64,000 bases of DNA, from positions 30,447,732 through 30,511,731 of the forward strand of contig CM075775.1 of assembly GCA_037974665.1 (NCBI GenBank), written 5' to 3'. The translations under genes were made by a program, and so were the position numbers. The notes under the pieces were generated by a model, which saw nothing but the letters and a program-made list of their open reading frames with translations, made no database searches and had not been told where the DNA came from. Shown one piece after another: positions 44,866 through 58,129 of the stretch. The number at the start of each line of letters is the position of its first letter. The first letter of the stretch is position 1. The stretch comes from Ehretia macrophylla. Its lineage: Eukaryota; Streptophyta; Magnoliopsida; Boraginales; Ehretiaceae.

Positions 44866-47800
44866 TGTAATACTCGAGCCCGAGCATGCATTTACAAATA
44901 TTTATTTATATTTAATTCTTTCATTATTCTTGAAAAACATGCAGTTGTGACTATCTGCTTGCATTTGGTTTATAGTTAATTGTCTCATTATTTAAGAGTA
45001 CTATTATTAGGTGTTCTTATAACATGAATTTATAGAATTAAGCTTAGGAAGTAATTAGAAATAATAGTTAGATTTGGTGTGTTACCTTTATATAGATGAA
45101 ATAATTTATATGGCAAAGACATTCATATATGGTCTGGATGTAAGCAGTAATTATTTGTCCTGGTAACATATAACCTAGGATATTTGTAATGCAAACGTAT
45201 TTGGATAATCTGTAGGAATATTAAATAATACTTTTCATTAGTTAGACTTATAAATGTTTTTGGCGCTTTGCTATTAATTACCTTAGTTAGAATAGGATTT
45301 ACTAGAAAACGAAATAATATTTGTAAGATATAAGTAGGGTAGTTATGCTAATAGGATAATGAACTTTCATTTGACTGACAAAGGTATACGTGGATTAAGA
45401 CTAGGTAAAATAGAAATATAACACAATGATATTAAATTATGGAATGAGAAGGATAGTTTGACTTCTAGGCTTGTTAATTTACTATAGAATACCAAGTCTT
45501 CATCTAAAAGGTTAAGTTTGAGTTTAGTATTTGAAGATAATACATTAAGCTTTGAAAGTCGTTCTCATGCTAGGAATTAAGTCTGTATTACTCTTTAACA
45601 CTATAAAATATAATAATCTTAAAGGATAACAAATAAATCTATAGGTATGATGCTGGATTAGAAATACTTAACTCATATTAAAGATTAGATTTATGTAGTA
45701 GAGTAAACATTATAGTTTATTGGCTTTTAAAATTACTTACCCGACACCTTGCATACCTGTCGAGCTACTATTATCCTAGGAACATTGGCATCATTCATCT
45801 CATCATTACCTTAGGATATCATTACATTGTTAGCACCTAGCAACACACCTGTAGTTCCACAAATTGTCCAGCAAATGAGTCAGCACGTTTTATCGCCTAA
45901 ACTATGGGCAAAACCTATTTTGGTACCTGAGGTTTAGTATAAAACCCAAATTAATTCCTGAGGTTTGTAAAAAGATCGAACAGGTCCTTCCCATTATTTA
46001 TAACTTAATAGTTAAAGATTTTATCAAATAAAAAGACTTAAATGCCCTTCCTTTAGTGATTGGAGATTTGGAGAGAATGAAAAAAAAAAGATTGGGACCA
46101 TGCAACAAGCACAACTATTTAAGCATCCAAGCAATTTTTTCTCGTCATTTGAAAACAAAAAAAAAAAAATAATAATAGATGAAAAAATACAAATATTAGA
46201 TGTGAAAAAATAATTCACATGTAACGAATTTCTCGTCTATTATTATTTTTTCTTTTTTGTTTTCAAATGACGAGGAATTCGTTACATGTGAACAAGTAAA
46301 GAAAGAAAACAATCGAATGTAGGCTTGCCTTGGTGTAATTTTGTTTATCTTTATATAATCTTATTTCGATCAAAAAAAAGTTTTTTTTTTTTTAAAAAAA
46401 AGGAAAGCCTAAGGTATGGTTAAAAAAAGAAAATCTTTCAAAAATCTCCATTATTTAGGAATTCTTCAATGCAGCTACTAGGAGATACTAGGGCAACTTA
46501 TGGTGCATCGTTTTTACGTCAGAAGGAGAGAGTTGTCCATCCAATGCAACCTAATGGTCGTTTGAATGTAGAGTAATGTTAGATATTATTTTATTTTTAT
46601 CACCAATTTGGCATTACTTATTGGATGCTTAGTTGGCATAATAAATAATTCACATGTAACGAATTCTTCGTCATTTGAAAACAAAAAAGAAAAAATAATA
46701 CTTGACGATGAATTCGTTATATGTGAATTATTTTTTTACATTTAATATTTATATTTTTTTCATCTATTATTATTATTTTTTTGTTTTCAAATGACGAGAA
46801 AAAATAACTTGGGTGCTTAAATAGTTGTACTTGTTGCATGGTCCCAATCTTTTTTTTTCCTTCTCTCCAAATCTCCAACCACTAAAGGAAGGGCATTTAA
46901 GTCTTTTTATTTGATAAAATCTTTGACTATTAAATCATAGATAATGAGAGGGACCTGTTTAGTCTTTTTACAAATTTCAAGAACTAATTTAAATTTTATA
47001 CCAAACTTCAGGGACCCAAATGATTTTTGCCCCCTAAACTATCAACCAAACACCAAGCCAATTACTAAGCTGCATGCCTGTCCAATAAACGTGTGCAACC
47101 CTCGTCAATTCTTCATAAACTATCCACCTGTTCCCTAACATGCACTCTAACTCACTGCCAACTAAACCCAAGTATCATCATAGCTAAATTATCTAGCTTT
47201 GCTTCGACATTATAGGTAGCTACCATTCACCGCCACCTCAAGTTGCTACATCACCATAAGGCGTTAGTTTATCCTCAGCACCAACTCGTTCATCATCATT
47301 ACCACTCCATTGTTTTATTTTTATTTGTGCTGGTTCACCAGGCTGCTTCATCACCACAAGCTCTAGTTTCATCGCCACCTATGTCCTAACATGTACCAAT
47401 AATCTTTCAATGTAAATAAGATATTAAAGCCTAGCAAATGATTTCAGCTTAGCACCATTATCGCCACCTACAGCTAGCTTACATTAGTCACTACCTAAGT
47501 TTCCTCCTAAGATGCCACCGCTACCATTCATTGCCCAAGACACCAGCCAGCTTCACCAATCTGCTTAAGCTACACGACACCACTAATGTATATCTTAACT
47601 ATGTGTATCTTAACTACAATTATTATAATTCCACAATCCAAAACTTCATTGCATCACCTTGCCATTCTTATCAACAATAAAACGTGGCCGTCCGAGCATT
47701 CACCTTAGCTGCCACCAAGCCATTCTAACACCATCATTAGCCTAAGATTATATCTCAATATCAGAACCAATCACACTTCGGTAAAGATGCTATAAAAAGG

Positions 47801-49621
47801 CACCCCATCTTCGGCAGCTAAACGCACACACAAAACTAATATAAATGTTAATTTAGTTTTATTACATATAAACATAGAGAATTAGAATAGTGGTTGAAGT
47901 ATTGGTTTATTGGAATTGCACGTGTATTCTATACCCTGTTGAAACCTTGGTAGTTTTGTTATACTCATAGAAACATTTTAACTTAGCAAAGCAAAAGAGT
48001 TATTATGAACTTACTAACCGTATCATCACCACAACGTTCCACTAAGCAAATATATTAGCCGGAATAATTCTTTTTATCATTGCCATCGCGCCAATTAAAC
48101 AGATAATAAGTGAATAAACCACACTTCACTGACCAGCTCATCACTGTCGTCTTAAGAGTAATAAGAAATGATATTAGCTACGCAAACCTTCTGCCTTCCA
48201 TATGAGCAACACGACTATTAACTAAGGTGAGGAGTTTTCTTAAATTCATGTATATTTACAAGTTAATTAAATGTATTAATTGTTAACTTTAATTATATAT
48301 TAGATATTATATTAATTATAGATGTGAAGAAATTACGAATTAGGAAGCATTAAAATTCTAGAAATTAGTTAGTATACTCTAAATAAAAGATCAACTTTCT
48401 TTAATAGTCAACCTATTGCTAAGGATATCCAAGGGACATTTAAATAAGATATCAGTGGTCTTACCTAGTTAAGATTATCAAATTTCCAGCAAACCAGTTT
48501 CCTTTTGAGGTTACCCCGACTATAGCTTGTGCAAATAATTGTCTACTTTTATTGTTAATTACCTATTGATTATTTACTAACTATCAATTGAGTTAATATT
48601 TATTAAATGTTTAAGTGACAACAATGAGTTATTATTGACTACATTTTACTGTCCATCTGTATTAATATTTCTAATGGATAACGGTACTTGCTCAGAGACA
48701 ACCTCTTTAGTTGTCTTTCTACGTGTTTATCAAAGTGCTTGATCATAAATTGCACACATAATTATCGATTGTGTGTTACGTGAATACTTGTGCATGCTTG
48801 TGTGTTATTGGGGGTTGCAACCTCAGGCCCGATAGCTTGCACGAACGCTAGGAGGCGTAGGGCTTGCCGGTGCTCCCGTGTCTATCGTGGACCTATTCCC
48901 TCTCCTGCTTGGCGATCTCCACCCTTGGGGAGCTGGGTCGTAGGTTTCGCGTACAATCCGGAGTACCCTCTTGGGAGAGATAAGAAGTTGAAATTGAGAT
49001 CAAGGCTGGCCACCTCGTGAAATGATCGGATTGATAATTGTTCCTACTCTCACTTGGTATCACCCTCGGACTCGCTTGGCATTCCACCCTCTAAGAGTAG
49101 GCTTCTATGTGTTGTGGATATATGCCATTAAATTGATTATCTATCTGTATCTTGATGTCTACCCTATATGGATATTATCGTACATGTATTGCATCATGAT
49201 TTTCAAAAGAGACCGACCAAAAATATTTTAAAACTCTTCTATTTCATCCTCACTGAGCTTCCCCAGAGCTCACCCTCTTTTCTCCCCCATTGCAGGTGCA
49301 GCTTAGCTTGATATGGTTTGACATTATGTACTAAATAATTACGTGCTCGAGGCTCCTTGCTTGTCATGTTTCGATCCAAGTTGTAAAAGTTAGAGTTGGT
49401 TTGTATTACTCTCGGGTGAAGGGTAGCTGTGCAGAAACCCTAGTTTGTATAATAGCTGGGTAGTTATCGGATTTCAGATGTTGTAACACCCTTTTGTACT
49501 TGAATTGTTATATAAAGGCTTGTTATTGGATAATTCTTTATTTATTGTTCCTTTTTATAGAAAGTTATGAAATTGTAATGACAGTAAACGCATACTTTGA
49601 CTTAGTCTTGAGAAGGGTACA
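44866..49621 (+). mobile_element. Solo Gypsy LTR inside the Athila-like 5' LTR
   Basis: Begins TGTAATACTCGAGCCCGAG and ends GAAGGGTACA, with perfect target duplication CAGAA (44861-44865 and 49622-49626). About 3.6 kb without the foldback at 45906. Contains the CTCACTGAGCTTCCCCAGAG block near 49250 typical of chromoviral LTRs. No interior region. The 76-codon frame at 48790 is a by-product. Confidence 0.75.
45906..47033. mobile_element. Mutator-like foldback element (1128 bp)
   Basis: Ends GGGCAAAACCTATTTTGG and its inverse (…ATGATTTTTGCCC), with a perfect 9-bp target duplication CTAAACTAT (45897-45905 and 47034-47042). The arms are long inverted copies (for example GATTGGGACCATGCAACAAG left against CTTGTTGCATGGTCCCAATC right). 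No coding capacity. Confidence 0.9.
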
Positions 49622-50960
49622 CAGAATCAAGCCTATGACGTCGAACTTAGCCAAAAAAGCCCATTTCAGAATTTTTCCTTGGCCAACACAGTCAGCACCG
49701 GGCCTATCCATCCCATGGCCCCTAATTGGGTCACGTGTGTGCCAAGCACACAAGGGCCACATAGGCCCATGTGGCCCAAGCCATGGTCCTAATTAGACCT
49801 TGGCTTCTGCTATGCTTGTGCTTAGCACACATACTTGGTCAGCCAATTACCCCCTAAGTCCAACAAAAATATATAATTTTATTTTTAGAATTAATATTTT
49901 TATTAATTATTTAAGTTTAATATTTTTATTAAAGTTTTTAAGTTAGTATTTTTTATTCAGTTTTTGTTAGGTTAGTTTTGTAATAGGTTAGATTAATTGT
50001 AATTTAATTTTGTTAAACACGGGAGAAATTATGTCCGGGTAGTTACGTAGCGAGGGACAGTTTAACCAGAGGGAAAGCCCTATAGTTACCCCCATAGAAC
50101 CTCTTCTCAAACTTGATGTTCAGAAATACGTGTTCGTCTAATGGGGGAGCCTTTCTTTACTCTTTTTTTATTTATGTAGCTTGTATTTAATTTTAATATT
50201 TGAGCAGACCTATTATCTAAGGGAGGTAATTGTAAATGACAGTCTTTTAATTTACGGTCTCGGATTCGGATAATTTGATTTCAATGTTATATATGAATTT
50301 CATTATTCAGTTCATTATTGTCTTTCATATTCATTATACTCATATTTAATGTTATGATTGTTTTACATTCATGTCATATATCCGAGCTTTAATAGTGAAT
50401 CTATAGGTTGTACCATAGTTTCCATGAAATTATAGGTTGTACATAATTTCTACTTGTGAAATTAATAATGACTTAGTTCAGTTAATTTGCCGAGTCATTT
50501 AAATTACAAGGACATATCTATACTTTGGCTATATAAAGGACTCGAGGATAGAATGACACCTATAACTAAATAGTGACTGGGACTTAATTAGACTTAGAAA
50601 ATTAACTAGGTTAAGCTTGTAGCTTAAATCCGAGCATTGAATCAAAGAATCCTGAACCCGAGCTTAGATTAATTGCCTCATTGCATATCCGACACCCAAA
50701 TCCTTTCTCCTGAATTTGACAAAACCATAATTTAGTTTAAAAGTTTATTTCACTTCACAACCCTTCACCGAACTCACGAATTGTTTCACACACTCACTTA
50801 AACACTTTCACACACTACTTCATGAACTAGCTTACGAGCCTCCTTGTGGATATGACCTCACACTCAAAGAACGTTATACTACATTGATCCGTGCACTTAC
50901 GGGTTTAAAACTTGGTTAAATTTTGCACACATTTTATACGCCGATCAAGTAGCGATCAAG

Positions 50961-50985
50961 TTTTTGGCGTCGTTACTAGGGAGGC
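50961..50985 (+). promoter_or_regulatory. Degraded Athila-type primer-binding site
   Basis: TTTTTGGCGTCGTTACTAGG differs from the usual TTTTTGGCGCCGTTGCCGGG by C-to-T and G-to-A changes only. Confidence 0.7.
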
Positions 50986-51244
50986 ACGGTATAGTTTAGT
51001 TTTTGGTAAAGTTTTTGAACTTGTTTAAGTGTTTTATTTATTGTCTTTATTTTACTTTTTTATTCTATTTAAATAGTGCTTTGATAATTGCTTGAAAATA
51101 TATCTGAAACACATTTCTTTTGTAGTTTCTTTCTGTATTTAACTATACCAATTTTGCACGCACGGGCGTCGTTCCTAGGATTCAGAACTCGCCTCATTTG
51201 ATCCCAAACCCCAGAGAATTCCTCATAGGAGATTACAATACCCA

Positions 51245-52978
51245 ATGGCAAACCAAGAGAAAAATCTCCAAAACCTACCACCTGTTCCTATGGCCCAACC
51301 GGTAATTCCACCCGTGAACCCACAGTTGACTTTGCGTCAATACTTCTCGCCGGGTGATTACAATCCTGAGTTCGCCATAGCCCCGTCAGCTCTTGGCAAT
51401 GTCAACTTTGAACTCAAAATGGGAACGATATCGATGTTTTCTTCCTTTTATGGAAGAAACAACGAGAATCCTCACGCTCATATCGTTGATTTCTTGGAAG
51501 CGTGTTCCACACTTCACGTTCCTAATGTGAGCCGAGAAAACATTCAGCTGCGAGTCTTCCCATTCTTATTGAAAGATAAAGCCAAACAATGGATACATCA
51601 TCTTGACGTGGGAACCATCACTTCTTGAGAAAAACTTATTAGGAGATTCTTGCATCGATTCTTCCCAATGGCCAAAACTATTACCCTGTGAACGGATATT
51701 ATGACGTTCATTCAGTCTGATTTAGAGCCATTCCATGAAGCGCGGGAGAAATTCAATGCTCTTTGAAATCAGTGTCCCCATCACGGATTTGAACGCCCCA
51801 AACTCTTGCATTATTTCTTTAAAGGTCTTACTCCACATCAAAAGATGATGGTAAATGTAATAAGTAACAGTGGCTTTTATAATCTTACAACAGATGATGC
51901 CTGGAGTAGAATTGAAAATATAGCTGAAAACTCTCTCCAGAATACTGCCATAGATAGAGAGAGTAAAAGCATTCACAATCCTCAAAAGATAGCACTATTC
52001 GAACTAAGCTCCAACTCCAATTTGACTGACAAAGTAGATGTCCTCGTGCATCAAGTTGAAAAATTCATCTCTTTAGGGTCTACTTCCTCACCAGCTCCTC
52101 AGAACCTGGAGGTGTGCGCCGTATGATCTGTAGTAGATCATTCTACTATGAATTGCCCAATCGGCTAACAATTCCCCGAGTTCATGCAAGAACAAGTTTT
52201 TGCCACTCAAGGGTATACGTGGAATTATAATCCTTATTCTAACACGTATAACCCTGCATGGTAAGACCATCTTATGCTTTTTTGGCATCAAGGAAACAAC
52301 GAGCCTCGGTTTTCTCAACAGCAATTCCAAAAGCCACAAGGAAATTACGAGCCTCAGTTTCCTCAAAAGCAGTTCCAGAAGCCACATAATTCTAATCCTC
52401 CTGGTGTCTATCAAATTCCAAGAGACAATCCGTTCAAAATGCAATAGAACAATCTTCCTGCTCTTTCTCTTACACAGTCATCATCCGATGACAAGTTTGA
52501 TAAACTTATGCAAGTGGTCTAAGTTTAGCAACAGTCGATTGCTAAACTTGAGAGCCAAGTCGGGCAGCTAGCCTAACACCTAAATAGGAGAGACGATGGT
52601 AAGCTTCCGTCCTAGACCATGGAGAATCCACGTGGACAATGTAGTAATGTTCAATCTGAGAGCACCCAAGAACAAGCTAAGGCTGTTATAACCCTTAGGA
52701 GTGGGAAGAAAATATATAACCATGTTGGGGAAAAGAGTAAAAATGATATCGAAGAAATAGACGAGGTAGTTAAAATTGAGGAATATGAAGATAGTGTCGA
52801 AAACTCCTATAAGAATGAAAATCAAGTGGTAGAGCCCATAGTTGAAAACTCATCTCAAGTACCATTTCCTATAGCCTTGACTCGACCAAAGCCTAGGGAG
52901 GATCCTAAAAATCTTAAGGTCTTAGAACACTTGAAAGATATTAAGATCAACCTGCCACTAGTAGAAGTGATCCAGTAA
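51245..52978 (+). pseudogene. Athila-like gag
   Basis: One frame from ATG 51245 with the retrotransposon gag domain (ENPHAHIVDFLEACSTL, LKDKAKQWIHHL, HYFFKGLTPHQKMM), the nucleocapsid phrase YSNTYNPAW, a Gln-rich part, and AVITLRSGKKI before the protease. At least ten in-frame stops; most sit where CAA, CAG, CGA or TGG is expected. The zinc knuckle is lost. Confidence 0.85.
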
Positions 52979-53047
52979 ATTCCGGCTTATGCCAAATTCC
53001 TAAAAGACTTATGTGTCAAAAAGATACGGACCACTTACATACCAAAA

Positions 53048-53797
53048 ATGATTAGGATTATTGAGAAGGTTAGCAACATTTACACTAGAGGTTTTGCCCC
53101 AATGTTTTGTGATCCAGGAGCTTTCACTATCCCCTGTATAATTAAGGATCAACGAGTAGAAAAAGCTTTATTCGACTTGGGATCTAGTGTTAACCTTATT
53201 CCCCACGCCGTCTATCAGAGATTGGGCTTAGGAGAATTGACGCTGACTAGTGTAACCTTCCAATTAGCGGATAGATCTGAAAGACGACCCAGATGAATAG
53301 TGGAAGATATGCTTGTGAGAGTCGGATAATTTTTATTCCCCATTGATTTTATTGTGCTAGACATGGACTCAGGCCCTAATAATAGAAATTCCACTCCCAT
53401 CCTATTAGGCAGACCATTCTTAGCAACAACTGATGTTGTCATCTATTGCAGAATGGGTATGATTGAGTTAACATTTGGGAATATGCGTACTAAGTTGAAG
53501 GTAGCAGATGTGGCCAATAGGGTAAACCGAGATGAAGAGGATGAATATTTTCATGTAGATGTTATTGACACATGTAAAGAGGAACATGCCCAATCACTCC
53601 TGACCCCTGAGGAAGAAATTAGAGAGCTAGAACGACTCTTATATGACTGCGATATTTCACCTAAAATTTTCGCCTCCACTTCCCTCATGACCAATCCGGG
53701 TGAAACCGATCAGGTCACGATTTCTCTCTTTAAAAATTCTGAAGGCCCTTCAATTGAGTCTTTACCAGATTTGGAACTCAAAATATTACCCAAGTAA
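53048..53797 (+). pseudogene. Athila-like protease region
   Basis: ALFDLGSSVNLIP is the aspartic protease active site in the form normal for Athila (DLG[AS]S). PILLGRPFLATTDVVI follows as the second conserved block. Same frame as gag with stops near 53295 and 53327. Confidence 0.85.
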
Positions 53798-55300
53798 GTT
53801 AAGTATGTCTACTTAGTCCCCGATAAGACCCTTCCAATTATCATTGCGTCGGATTTAACCACCGAGCATGAGGAGAAACTCTTAGAGGTCTTAGGTACAC
53901 ATAAGAAGATGATATAATGGACACTCACTGATTTGAAGGGAATTGATCCCTCTGTGTGCATGCATAGGATTCACCTCGAAGAGGGAGTTACTCCTTCTCG
54001 AGAGTTTCAGAAAAGATTGAACCCAAAAATAGGTAACGTTGTCCATAAAGAGGTGATCAAGTTACTCGATTCGGGTATTATCTACCGAATTTCTGATAGC
54101 CCTTGGGTGAGTCCGGTGCAGGTGGTACCGAAGAAATCTGGGATTACAGTGGTCCCAAATGAAAGAGGTGAACTTATTCCTACTCGCACCACTACTGGAT
54201 GGTACGTGTGCATTGATTACCGCAAGCTCAACTCTAAGACTCAAAAAGACCATTTCCTTCTACCCTTGACAAGATCTTAGATAGAACAGCCAGACAAGGC
54301 TACACTATTTCTTAGATGGGTATTCGGGTTATAATCAAGTCACTGTGTTTCCTGAGGATCAGGAAAATACTACATTTACTTGTCTCTACGGGACATTCGC
54401 CTATCACCGCAAGTTATTTGGGCTTTGCAAAGCCACATTCCAGAGGTGTATGATGACAATTTTCTCTGACATGATCGAGAAATACTTAGAGGTTTTTATG
54501 GATAACTTCTTGATTTTCGGTTCTACTTTTGATGAGTGTCTCATACACATTTCACTAGTCCTTGAGCATTGTGTTAAGATGAACCTGGTTCTTAGTTGGG
54601 AGAAGAGCCATTTTATGGTTACGCGAGAAATAGTTTTGGGTCATGTAATATCTCGAATGGAATCCATGTGGACCATGCTAAGGTTGAATTAATAGAGAAA
54701 CTCCCCGCACCCAGAACGGTGCGGGACATTAGATCCTTCTTTGGCCATGTCGGTTTTTATCAGTGTTTCATCAAGGGTTTCAATCATATTGCTTGACCCC
54801 TCTCGAGTCTCTTAGCCCATGATACTCCATTCTATTTCGATGATAAGTGTACTCAAGGTTTTGAGAAGCTGGAGTCCTTACTTTTCTCAGCGTCTATTAT
54901 CCAGCCTCCCAATTACAGTTTTCCCTTTGAAATTATGTGTGATGCTTTTGATTATGCAGTGGGAGCTGTTTTAGGATAGCGAATGGATAGGCTGCCTCAT
55001 ACGGTCTACTATGCTAGCAAAACCAAGCTCAATGAAATTATACTACCACCGAAAAATAATTTATAGCTATAGTTTTCTCCCTTGACATATTCCGATCGTA
55101 CATCTTAGGGTCTAAAGTGAAAGTATTTACGAATCATGTTGCCCTGTGACACTTAACTACTAAATGGGATGCTAAGCCCCATTTGATCCGTTCGTTACTA
55201 TTACTTTAGGAGTTTGAATTAAATATCAGAGACAAGAAGGGAAGTGAAAATTCAGTTGCTGACCACTTATCATGTCTTGTTCGTGATGTTGTCTTACATC
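53798..55300 (+). pseudogene. Athila-like reverse transcriptase and RNase H
   Basis: Blocks ISDSPWVSPVQVVPKKSG and CIDYRKLNSKTQKDHF, then after a frameshift near 54280 DGYSGYNQV (with stop), LFGLCKATFQRCMM and the catalytic motif FMDNF at 54495-54509, where the second Asp (normally FMDDF) is Asn. RNase H traces (YSFPFEIMCDA, NSVADHLS) run to about 55300. Inactive. Confidence 0.85.
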
Positions 55301-56608
55301 GAACTCCTTGGTACACCCATTTTGTCAATTATTTAGCAGCCCGAGAGTTGCCAAGTCATTGGGGGAAAGAGAGAGAAATAGCATCTTATGGCACTGGTGA
55401 AGTACTTCATCTAGGAAGATCCATATTTGTTTAAGATCTGTGCCAATCAGGTAATAAGGAGATGCATTCTTGAGGAAAAGTTTGATAGTATACTCTAGTT
55501 TTGCCACTCTGAAGCTTGTGGTGACCATTTTGGAGGTAAGAGAACTGCTGCCAAAGTCCTTTAGAGTGGGTTCTTTTGGACCACTTTATTTAGAGATGCC
55601 CAATAGTTCTGTAAGAAATGTTCTCGATGTCAATAGTTTGGGTCCATCTTTAGAAGAAACATAATGCCTTCATCACCTATTTTAATTTGTGAAATATTCG
55701 GTGTGTAGGGTATTGACTTCATGAGTCCTTTTCCTTATTCCTTTGGGTATACTTATATTTTTGTGGCTGTGGATTACGTGTCCAAATGGGTAGAAGCGGT
55801 GGCGACCCGAACGAACGACCACAAAGTAGTGGTCAACTTCATTAAGGAGAATATCTTTTCTAGATTCGGGGTGCCACGTGTACATTTGAGTGACGGGGGA
55901 CAAGATTTTTGTCATCGGACACTTGAGGCACTATTGAAGAAATATTCAGTTTGGCACAAGATTGCAACACCTTATCACCTGCAGACAAACGGGCAAGTAA
56001 AAGTGTCGAACCGGGAGATAAAGTCAATTTTGCATAAAACGGTTAGGCCCGATCACAAAGATTGGTCAAGTCGTCAACACGATGCATTGTGGGCCTACCG
56101 TATAGCTTTTAAGACTCCCATTGGTATGTCCCCGTATAGGTTGGTGAACGGCAAAGTTTGCCATCTCCTTGTTAAACTTGAGCATAAAGCATATCGGGAT
56201 CTTAAAGCCCTGAACTTTGACATGCAGCAAATAGGTGATGCTTGAAGATCGAACTTGGGTGAGGTGGAAGAACTTCGGCATGAATCCTATGAGAATGCCA
56301 AACTTTACAAGGAGAGAATGAAGAAACTTCATGATAAATCTATTCTGAGAAAAATCTTCTCCTCCTCTGATAAGGTTTGGTTGTTTAACTCCAAACTTAA
56401 GCTCTTCCCAGAAAAGTTACAGACTAGGTGGGATGGACCCTACGAGGTGCTTGAAGCCTACTCTTCTGGAGCTATCAAGATTAAACACCTTACAGATGGG
56501 CGTGTCCTCACGGTCAATGGTCAGCGGTTGAAGCATGCATTCGATCTGAACGCAGTACCTCATGAAATTGAATCTGTGGAGCTTTGGGACCCTAATTACC
56601 TTCCATGA
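55301..56608 (+). pseudogene. Athila-like integrase
   Basis: Reads from the zinc-binding spacer (CHSEACGDHFGG) to the core: [18 protein letters not shown], and [13 protein letters not shown]. The third catalytic residue is Lys (codon AAA 56000-56002) instead of Glu. The C-terminal part LFPEKLQTRWDGPY and TVNGQRLKHAF is typical of Athila. The final stop is at 56608, with a stop at 56244 inside. No env-like ORF follows. Confidence 0.88.
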
Positions 56609-58040
56609 GAAAGGATTCTGCTGAGCTGACAGCGTCAAACTCAACGCTCCTAGGAGGTAACCTAGATTTTTCATATTTGTTTTAGTATGTTAGTTATTTT
56701 CCGTGACCGAATTCTTTTTGGTTTCTCCCCTATACTTTTTGTTTAGAATTACTCAGGTTAACTAACCATTTTTGTTGTGTTGATAATAATCTTAAACTGT
56801 TTTGTCTATTGATCTTTTATGAGTTTGCAGAATGATCCATCTTTTTACAAAGGTAATGACACATTGTTTTGCATTAACATTGAATGAGATTACAACGCAT
56901 CAGGAGATCTTTTTCCTTACTACTACATTTCCCTTTGACCCTGATCAACATGTGTTGGAGAGTAAGCAAACCATAGGTTTGGGGATGTAGCATTTGACTT
57001 TTTGTTTTTCTTACATATAGAACTTTCCTTTGTATTACATTGTCATTTGCTTGAGGACAAACAAACTTTCTGTGTGGGGGTGCATCTTGAATTTCATGAT
57101 AATTTTTTTCAAAAATATGTAAGAAAAACGCCATTTTGTTAACCATTTTTCATGAGACATAGTAATTTGCTACCTTACTTGTTTATAAGAAAATGATTTT
57201 GATGATTTGAGAACCTGTGTTTTTAAGCTATGTAATATGAAAATAAATTATGAGGAATGTCTAAAGAAAAACTTTGGGTTATTGTAAATATAAGTGAACT
57301 TAGTTGTTCTTTTGTTCTTCAATTGATGGATATGTAAATTTGAGAAGATCGAGATAGAATTACCATTTGTTATGAAAAACTTCTTGTGATTAAAACCTGA
57401 ACCCAAATTCCATGTCTGTTGTAATGTTACTCTCTTAAAAAACAAAAAATAAAAAATAAAAAACACAAAAACAAAAAAATATATATATATACCTTTTGTT
57501 TTACGCATTTATGTTGTAAATCTTTAAGCACCACTATCCTAATACTTCATCATTATCATTCGTGATATGTACTTTGGTGTAAGGTTTCGAGCCTGGATAT
57601 CTCGGGTGATTAAGGCACGTAGGGGTCCCTTTAAAACCTGGCAACCTCTGTTAAATGGCTGGGGATTGTTGGCCTCAAAGCCCGCTACATGGAATATTCA
57701 GAAAGCAAAAAGAAACTAAGCACTAAAAAGAGATAGTTTGAGTTGTACTTTCATTTTATGGCAAATGTAAAAAGGGTGAAGACATGATCAAAAGTTTGAT
57801 TATAAATGGGTAAGAATATCAAAGTCTAGTCTGTTTGCAGGTCCTGAAAGTTAGGAGTTTGTATGAACTTAATTTATTTAGTTTTCTTCTGAATACATAT
57901 TCCGAGGCAATCGATAGATCATTTCCAGAAGATTAGCTATTCTTGAAAAACTATGTAAAGGTTCTCTTGTTGTTCTTGTCATTGACTTATAAACTTGTTA
58001 AGAATGGTGGATTATATTTCTCAAAATTCATTTTTGAAAA
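56609..58040 (+). other. 3' untranslated interior of the Athila-like element
   Basis: Non-coding. Carries the phrases CATAGGTTTGGGGATGTAGC (56970) and TTGCTTGAGGACAAACAAAC (57045), and an A-rich block at 57440-57490. Inverse-homologous to 21690-22900. Confidence 0.7.
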
Positions 58041-58129
58041 ACATGACAGGGTGTTGGAATGGGCAGTATTCATCTATTTTCCAATTTGACTTGCAATTCA
58101 TTTGGCCAATGAAAAATATTTTGGGGAGG

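Larger units (their letters stand above)
44634..50958 (+). repeat. 5' LTR of the Athila-like element, split by a solo LTR
   Basis: 44634-44865 and 49627-50958 together make about 1.56 kb. The first part (ATTGCAGCACTCAAATCATT and onward) is related to the U3 start of the 25229-26873 LTR; the last 1.1 kb is directly repeated at 58130-59245. Confidence 0.75.

Noticed and set aside
48790-49020. 76-codon Arg/Cys-rich frame
   Set aside because: It is within a solo LTR, has no recognisable domain and no promoter context.
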